From: Candidatus Lernaella stagnicola | GTDB lineage: Bacteria; Lernaellota; Lernaellaia; Lernaellales; Lernaellaceae | NCBI GenBank assembly: GCA_030765525.1 | Contig: JAVCCK010000042.1 | Coordinates: 62,001-126,000 of the forward strand | DNA: 64,000 nt | Direction of reading: 5' to 3' | In this document: positions 59,701-64,000 of the stretch, in pieces | Numbering within the stretch: position 1 is the first letter of the stretch | Layout: every line of letters starts with the position of its first letter | Made by a program: the position numbers and the translations under genes | Notes under the pieces: generated by a model | What the model saw: the letters and a program-made list of their open reading frames with translations, nothing else | Told to the model about the DNA's origin: nothing | Databases searched by the model: none

Positions 59701-60753
59701 TTCCCGCAAATGATTTACTGGGATGGCGAAAACACCAGCGTGCGGCACCTGCGCTCGAGCTTGAACCTCGGCGCTTCGGCCGCCGGTACCTTCGGCCGCT
59801 TCGACGGTAGCGACGTACCCTGGTACTTCTTCCCGACCGCCGGAATTTTGCAGAAAGTGAAGGGGATCAATTCGCTGATCGACTTTACGATTGTCGGTTG
59901 GCGCCTCGACGACATCGAGGGCCGCACGCCCTTCGTCCTTGGCTTGGACGACATCAATCTCTTCCTTAACCCGGTCCTGGCCGACCTGAACGCCGACGGC
60001 CGCCGCGAACTTATTGCAGGCAGCGGTGGCTACCTCGTACACGCGGTCGATCCGACGGGCGCCGAGCCCGCCGACTGGCCGAAATTTACGCTCGGTTGGC
60101 AGACCGGCGCGGCCGCCGTGGCCGACCTGGACGGTGACGGTCTGGTGGAAGTCGTAGCCTTCAACCACGAGGGCAACCTGTTTGCCTGGCACACGATCGG
60201 CAACGCCTGTGATGCGGGCCAACTTAACGGCGATTGGCCCAAATTCCACCACGACCCTTACAACTCGGGCCTTTCCGGACTCGACGCCTATCCGCCGCGC
60301 ATGGTCACCGACCTGACTGTTTACAACACCGACGACTCCGACGTGTTCGAAGTTCACTTAACCGCTCCGGGCGACGACCTAGCCTGCGGCAAAGCCGCCG
60401 TATACGACTTGCGCTACGCCACCGATTCCGGTGTTGATTTGCGCGACGAAGACACGTGGCAAAATGCCACCGCTTTGACCGTCGAAACCACCGTGATGGG
60501 TGGCACGGAGATCGTCGCCACCGTCACCGCGCCGGGCGCGGCTGTTTTTGCTTTCCGATCCTATGATGACGAAAACCTCGTGTCGCCGATCTCCAACTTG
60601 GCCGAGCCCGAAGACGCCCCGGTCGATGACGACGACACCACCGACGACGACTCCGGCGACGACGATGACGACACCTTCGCCGACGACGATGACGACGCCG
60701 CGGCCGACGATAACGACGACAACGACGATGACGACGGGGGCTGCGGCTGCTGA
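56731..60753 (+). CDS. Secreted divergent S8-like protein with FG-GAP repeats and Asp tail
   Basis: 1340 aa. Signal peptide (residues 1-23), an SbsA Ig-like domain (about 25-130), then an S8 domain: Asp195 (IIDVG), His305 (GTHGDG) and Ser460 (CTSTATGHLAG). The oxyanion Asn is replaced by Asp397 (AASGDELG) and the usual GTSMAxPH is altered, so proteolytic activity is doubtful. FG-GAP/VCBS repeats follow (DSSPVLYDLDRDADG; LADLDLDGMLEIIA; AAVADLDGDGLVEVVAFNHE). An Asp-rich tail ends in GGCGC. GGAG stands 9 nt before the ATG. Confidence 0.88.
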   Translation: MKRLSVLILSLFVVIACPAASWAFGVVSMQPHYDRYLVYTEEPLVIVFDASLDAATVGGDSLTITNLRDGTTVSGVITLGTTTLANDTLTFTPDGRFPFGRRLSVEVSGDLEDIGGVGFTGALPSQGVFVANMPNDLDPPDPNDPLSAAASFYGFNPVDPEGTDPTQINKITGMSVTEAWKMSTGRPDVVIAIIDVGIERFDKMEFADNIFLNRAELPQPTASGTPCTDWDCDGDGEFTARDYADDPTFSDQNANGWADPEDLFLLYEDGADNDDNGFVDDIAGWDFFRDVNTPYGVDEFPEGTHGDGIGRDAAGIADNGHDDKPGTCPDCSLLFLRVGDAVVNNHNTMAAAIDYAAAMGADVVGIANGAYNYSGQAAQAFIDAFESGVFITAASGDELGFHHIYPAAGDDVYSIKAVLPLPPMELFGPIDLSLIAFTESYCTNYGPSINTSVSSDQCTSTATGHLAGLAGLLKSWGRDNGLELSPTEIKMLFNMTADDIKRNCFSFNLRGCKEGFEENFGYGRVNMKHAMEAIGDPVFSFPQQIPPAVRVTDPAWWDTIDPVQNPSFDIVGEIDARGRSFQYEIQIGLGQEPNDADFEVAATGSGTDSFSGVLGSVNALDFVDTGWLRRTPTEANSHTVTIRVQAWYNTDKGRVYGEARKLLGWHTDDEQNTGLLPGFPLRIGESGDSSPVLYDLDRDADGALEIIMGTSFPAIEAFKRDPATGEYVEAPGFPVVLPLERLWRDSVLASVAIGPLFGDGVPYIVASTWYGKVYVVHPDGELHEGGPFLEGFPVSADPRDNSSALSYGHGNSFLASPVLADLDLDGMLEIIAACSDQKLYAWKPVDEDLDGAADPLPGWPVPLDSSDDAGLVPPAKRCQAQGAAQVLGTPVAGILDPDHDNPDISGHPAIVVATTETCEEGLLPTGRVYAVYWNGMDNARGPFLPDWPAEPLAPLGDALPIPPLTVGMTASPAAIRFDGQLMVGVGAFFWFPQMIYWDGENTSVRHLRSSLNLGASAAGTFGRFDGSDVPWYFFPTAGILQKVKGINSLIDFTIVGWRLDDIEGRTPFVLGLDDINLFLNPVLADLNADGRRELIAGSGGYLVHAVDPTGAEPADWPKFTLGWQTGAAAVADLDGDGLVEVVAFNHEGNLFAWHTIGNACDAGQLNGDWPKFHHDPYNSGLSGLDAYPPRMVTDLTVYNTDDSDVFEVHLTAPGDDLACGKAAVYDLRYATDSGVDLRDEDTWQNATALTVETTVMGGTEIVATVTAPGAAVFAFRSYDDENLVSPISNLAEPEDAPVDDDDTTDDDSGDDDDDTFADDDDDAAADDNDDNDDDDGGCGC

Positions 60754-60783
60754 GACACGTGCCGCGAATTTCACCGCACCGAT

Positions 60784-60815
60784 GGGCGAGCTGGTAACGG
60801 CTCGCCCTTCTTTAT
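60784..60815 (+). terminator. Rho-independent terminator after the subtilase-like gene
   Basis: GGGCGAGC/GCTCGCCC stem with an 8-nt loop, followed by TTCTTT. Confidence 0.75.
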
Positions 60816-60840
60816 TGTTCGCGATCTCCTATCACTTAAC

Positions 60841-60869
60841 AAGAAACCGCCGGGCCAAAACCCGGCGGC
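60841..60869 (-). terminator. Rho-independent terminator after ftsZ
   Basis: CCGCCGGG/CCCGGCGG stem (60847-60854, 60861-60868); on the minus strand it is followed by TTTCTTGTT. Lies 110 nt past the ftsZ stop. Confidence 0.65.
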
Positions 60870-60979
60870 TATACGGTTGGGCCAAAAGGTTGGATGGCCC
60901 GTGTCTATAAGCGCGGCGCTGGGCGCATGCGCCACGCGGCTTGATTCAGGACGATGGACTTGACCGCCGACTTGGCGGC

Positions 60980-62236
60980 TTAGTCCGGACGACGACGATT
61001 GCGCAGGATCGCCGGCTCCATGTCGTAGGCGTCCACGTCGCCCGACAATCCGGGGCGCCGCTGCGTCCACATCTTATGGGTGCTGCTGGTGTGAACCCGC
61101 GTGCCGCGGTCGCCGCCGGCCGCTACCTGCTGTTCTTCCTCTTCCTGCATCTCCGCCTCAACAGGCCTTTCCGGACGTGATAAAGACGTCGGGCGCGCGG
61201 TCCGCTCCTCGCCGAAGTGCGGTTTGTGCTGATTCAGGGGCGAAGGCCGGGTGCGGGTCAACATTTGCTCGCGAGCCTCGTCGAAGCCGGTGGCGATGAC
61301 CGTCACGCGGACTTCCTCCTGCATGGCCGGATCGATCACCTGGCCCCAGAAAATCGCCGCGTCTTCGCTGCACGACTTCATGATCAACTCGGCCGCTTCG
61401 TTGACCTCCGACAGGCGCAAATCGATGCCGCCGGTGATGTTGATCAGAACTCCGCGGGCACCGTCGATGCTGACATTTTCCATCAGCGGGCAACTGATCG
61501 CCTCGGCTGCCGCGTCGACCGCGCGCTTATCGCCGGTGGCCACGCCGGTGCCCATCAGCGCCAATTCGCCGGTGATCTCGGTGGCTTTCATCACCGATTT
61601 CACGTCTGCGAAGTCGAGGTTGACGTGCCCTTCCTGCACCACCAGGTCGGCGATCGAACGTACGCCCTTGAGCAACACGTCGTTGGCCTTTTTGAAGGCT
61701 TCCATGAGCGTCGTGTCGCTGCCGGCGACGGCGAGCAGTTTCTGGTTGGGGATGACGATGATCGTGTCCACCTGCGAGCGCAATGCTTCGATGCCCTCTT
61801 CGGCCACCCGCATGCGGCGACGTCCCTCATAGTTAAAGGGCTTGGTGACCACGGCCACAACCAGGGCACCCAGTTCCCGGGCGACCTCAGCCACGATCGG
61901 CGCCGCGCCGGTGCCCGTACCGCCACCCATGCCGGCGGTGATGAACACCATGTTGGCGTCTTCCAAAGCGTCACGAATCCGCTCGGTGGAATTCTCGGCC
62001 TCGCGTCGACCGGCTTCCGGGTTGCCGCCCGCGCCCAATCCGGCGCCCAGTTGAATGCGCAGGGGTGCCAGGTTGTTCGCCAGCGCCTGCTTGTCGGTGT
62101 TGACCGCGATGAACTCCACGCCCTGCACGCCATCGTCGATCATAGTGTTCAAGGCGTTATTGCCGCATCCGCCGACGCCAACCACCTTGATTCTCGCCGC
62201 GTGATCCTGCTCGATCACATCAAATTTCAAGCCCAT
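60980..62236 (-). CDS. ftsZ: Cell division protein FtsZ
   Basis: Tubulin-like GTPase forming the division ring. 418 aa. The N-terminal GTP-binding domain is complete: VVGVGGCGNNALNTMI, the tubulin signature GMGGGTGTGAAPIVAEVA, and NTDKQAL. A long polar linker ends in a conserved C-terminal peptide version (DMEPAILRNRRRPD), which recruits FtsA. Start at 62236 has GGAGG just upstream; an in-frame ATG at 62248 is less well placed. It follows ftsA by 55 nt in the usual order ftsQ-ftsA-ftsZ. Confidence 0.97.
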   Translation of the reverse strand: MGLKFDVIEQDHAARIKVVGVGGCGNNALNTMIDDGVQGVEFIAVNTDKQALANNLAPLRIQLGAGLGAGGNPEAGRREAENSTERIRDALEDANMVFITAGMGGGTGTGAAPIVAEVARELGALVVAVVTKPFNYEGRRRMRVAEEGIEALRSQVDTIIVIPNQKLLAVAGSDTTLMEAFKKANDVLLKGVRSIADLVVQEGHVNLDFADVKSVMKATEITGELALMGTGVATGDKRAVDAAAEAISCPLMENVSIDGARGVLINITGGIDLRLSEVNEAAELIMKSCSEDAAIFWGQVIDPAMQEEVRVTVIATGFDEAREQMLTRTRPSPLNQHKPHFGEERTARPTSLSRPERPVEAEMQEEEEQQVAAGGDRGTRVHTSSTHKMWTQRRPGLSGDVDAYDMEPAILRNRRRPD

Positions 62237-62291
62237 ATCGTCCTCCATTGCATAGGAGCCTCACGGCTCATTTCGCATTGACGCCACCGCG

Positions 62292-63524
62292 TCATGTAAT
62301 TAATTTCCCAACTTTGTCTTTCAACCACCGCCCGGCCCGAGAGACGACCGACAGCTCGGTTCGACTGAACTTCGATAACGCCAGGTCCTGGGCGCCGAGC
62401 AACACCAGACCCACGGCGGTTGAATACATCGGGCTGGACACCACATCGATCAGCCCGCCGATATGTTGCGGTTTGCCCACGCGCACGCGTTTGCCCGTGA
62501 ACACCGATTCCGCCAGCTCCACAATGCCGCGCATGCTCGCCGAACCGCCCGTCAGAACAATCCGCCCGAACACGTTATGCAGGTCATTGCGGTGCATTTC
62601 CTCGTAAGCGATTTGCAGTACTTCCAGCACGCGCGCTTCGACGATTTCGCACAGCTCCCGCTGCTCGACGAATTGATAGCCCGCATCCTCACCGCCATCG
62701 ATTTCGACTTCCTCGCCGGGCATCACCTCGCCGATGCACAGATGGCCGTGGCGCTTTTTCAGCCACTCCGCCTTTTCCATCGTGAGGTTGAGCATGCGGC
62801 TGACGTCGTTGGTTACGTGCATGCCGCCCAGGGGCAGCACGCCCGCATAGACAACCGCGCCGCCCGAGAAACCGATGACGTCCGTCGTACCGCCGCCGAA
62901 GTCGATAAGCAGCGTCCCCAACTCGCGCTCTTCGGAAGTGAGCACCGCCTCGGCCGCCGCCAGCGGTTCCAGAATGACGTCGGTGATTTCCAACCCGCTA
63001 CGGTGGCAACACTCCACGAGGTTGGCGACGCTCGCACTCTGCGTGATGACGATGTAGCAGTTCACTTCCAGACGCATGCCTTGCATGCCGATCGGATCTT
63101 TGATGCCGCGCAGGCCGTCGAGGATGTATTCCTGCGGCAGCACGTGCAGGATCTCCGAATCTTTGGGAATCGCCACCGAACTTGCGGCATCGACCACCCG
63201 CTCCATATCCTCGCCCGACACCATCTTTTCCCTGAGCGGCAACATGCCTTGGCTGGTAATCCCCTTGATGAAACCGTTCGCAAGCCCGATATTCGCCGAG
63301 TCGATGTGCACCCGCGCCATCTTTTCGGCTTCCTCGGTGGCCCGCATGATCGCGTCGACGGTGGCGTCGATACTGACCACCACGCCCTTCTGCACGCCGG
63401 TGCACGGATGAGTGCCCAACCCGACGATTTCCAATCCGCCGATTTTGTGTTCGGCAATCACGACGCAGACTTTCGACGAGCCGATGTCGAGTCCGACGAT
63501 CTGGGTTGCGCCCTTACGTCTCAT
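62292..63524 (-). CDS. ftsA: Cell division protein FtsA
   Basis: Actin-like ATPase that tethers FtsZ to the membrane. 410 aa. Phosphate-1 motif VGLDIGSSKVCVVIAE at the N-terminus, phosphate-2 FGGGTTDVIGFSGG, adenosine motif VLTGGSASMRGI, and a C-terminal amphipathic helix (SRAGRWLKDKVGKLI) for membrane binding. GGAGGAG precedes the ATG. Its start overlaps ftsQ by 4 nt (ATGA), so the genes are coupled. Confidence 0.97.
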   Translation of the reverse strand: MRRKGATQIVGLDIGSSKVCVVIAEHKIGGLEIVGLGTHPCTGVQKGVVVSIDATVDAIMRATEEAEKMARVHIDSANIGLANGFIKGITSQGMLPLREKMVSGEDMERVVDAASSVAIPKDSEILHVLPQEYILDGLRGIKDPIGMQGMRLEVNCYIVITQSASVANLVECCHRSGLEITDVILEPLAAAEAVLTSEERELGTLLIDFGGGTTDVIGFSGGAVVYAGVLPLGGMHVTNDVSRMLNLTMEKAEWLKKRHGHLCIGEVMPGEEVEIDGGEDAGYQFVEQRELCEIVEARVLEVLQIAYEEMHRNDLHNVFGRIVLTGGSASMRGIVELAESVFTGKRVRVGKPQHIGGLIDVVSSPMYSTAVGLVLLGAQDLALSKFSRTELSVVSRAGRWLKDKVGKLIT

Positions 63525-64000
63525 GCTCCGGACTCCTCCGGCAGGCCGCGCACCACGACACGGCCCGGCACGGCCAAATCCACTACGCGGGCCTTGGCGA
63601 GGCTCGCTTTCAAACGTTGGGCCACGGCGCGAAACGCCTGCAATTTCGTCTCGTAGTCGCCGAAACCGAAACGAATCGTGAGCCCAACGTCGTTGGTAAT
63701 CAGTGAAAACCCGGATACGAGGTCGTAACGAACCTCGCTGATGTCGTCCGCCCCCAACGCGCCTGATTCCTGCGCTGTGGCGATCAATTTCACGGCGTCG
63801 CGGATACGTCGAGCCTGCCGCGCAGCCGTCGCTCCACCGGCGTGGAAGGCCTCGGCCGAGAAACCCGTCACGATCGGCAGATCGCTGGGATCGCCGTTTT
63901 CCAGGCGTTTGAACACCCGGCCGGTATCGTCCACGAGATACAGATGGTTCACTTTCAGCAGCGCTACGGGCCGGCGTTCAACAACGTCAATGACGACGCG
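63521..64000 (-). CDS. ftsQ: Cell division protein FtsQ, C-terminal part (gene continues past the window)
   Basis: The window holds 159 C-terminal residues; the frame runs off the right edge. VVERRPVALLKVNHLYLVDD followed by TGRVFKRL is the beta-domain start typical of FtsQ/DivIB, and LPIVTGF and VRYDLVSGFSLITNDVGLTI continue it. FtsQ links the inner membrane divisome to the FtsB/FtsL complex. The N-terminal membrane helix and POTRA domain lie outside. Confidence 0.88.
   Translation of the reverse strand, partial: RVVIDVVERRPVALLKVNHLYLVDDTGRVFKRLENGDPSDLPIVTGFSAEAFHAGGATAARQARRIRDAVKLIATAQESGALGADDISEVRYDLVSGFSLITNDVGLTIRFGFGDYETKLQAFRAVAQRLKASLAKARVVDLAVPGRVVVRGLPEESGA

Noticed and set aside
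62236-62248. Longer FtsZ start (MEDDMGL)
   Set aside because: GGAGG lies between this codon and the MGLKFD start, at the right distance for the latter only.

Overview
The window is chromosomal DNA of a GC-rich, diderm (outer-membrane) bacterium. Evidence for an outer membrane is two beta-barrel proteins ending in Phe, many lipobox proteins and TPR/DUF4388 proteins. An ftsQ-ftsA-ftsZ block, leucyl-tRNA synthetase, RtcB and type 2 isopentenyl-diphosphate isomerase are chromosomal housekeeping genes. The striking habit of building secreted proteins and lipoproteins around long Asp/Asn tracts, together with DUF4388 and small zinc-ribbon proteins, points to a deltaproteobacteria-like or Myxococcota-adjacent lineage. 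That placement is inference; there is no rRNA here to confirm it.

Layout. 1-15.4 kb is ordinary core DNA: a lipoprotein, an ATC-hydrolase-like protein, a DUF4388/TPR protein, a zinc-ribbon membrane protein, the operon thioesterase-rtcB-lipoprotein, and the tight operon DivIVA-DUF167-peptidase MA-SGNH hydrolase. These are followed by a TPR lipoprotein, a small Cys-rich protein with a DUF6132-like partner, and leuS. 15.4-18.1 kb holds a 38-codon gene, a fragment of an Asp-rich protein, a short promoter-to-terminator unit and a secreted subtilase.

18.1-28.6 kb is an accessory island. Single genes or tiny operons, several visibly AT-rich, sit between copies of one short inverted repeat (called R4 here: AATTAAGTATGGTGTCCC followed by TTAAATT), a roughly 240-bp conserved module (G) and a 25-bp palindrome (R3). 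The first cassette holds an MvdD-like ATP-grasp ligase with a small upstream gene that could be its precursor peptide and a downstream membrane protein. It is a candidate graspetide (omega-ester-peptide) cluster. The other cassettes hold a 139-aa protein, an NAD(P)-binding protein, a start-less small gene and a small lipoprotein. An IS3-type transposase remnant, a 41-bp inverted-repeat element and several REP-like families lie in the same island.

28.6-52 kb is mostly cell-envelope and secreted protein genes: Lcl-domain and PHP-domain Asp-tract lipoproteins, a membrane propeller protein, a sulfatase-fold hydrolase, beta-barrels and YjbQ. It continues with a thrombospondin-type-3 membrane protein, an L7/L12-like plus B-box protein, DUF4412, type 2 IDI, carboxypeptidase Taq, a GH43-like propeller, a zinc-ribbon/DUF2207-like pair, a 984-aa TPR protein, and UDP-GlcNAc 2-epimerase. 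52-54 kb has a Zn dehydrogenase plus LsrF-like aldolase operon. 54-60.8 kb has two large secreted repeat proteins with Asp tracts. 61-64 kb is ftsZ, ftsA and the 3' part of ftsQ on the minus strand.

Regulatory signals are readable throughout. Many starts have GGAGG-type Shine-Dalgarno sites, several promoters fit the TTGnnn-17-TAnnnT pattern, and a subset of genes without a Shine-Dalgarno site have a -10 box only 7-9 nt before the ATG, suggesting leaderless mRNAs. All promoters, repeats and start choices were read by eye; no search or folding program was run.
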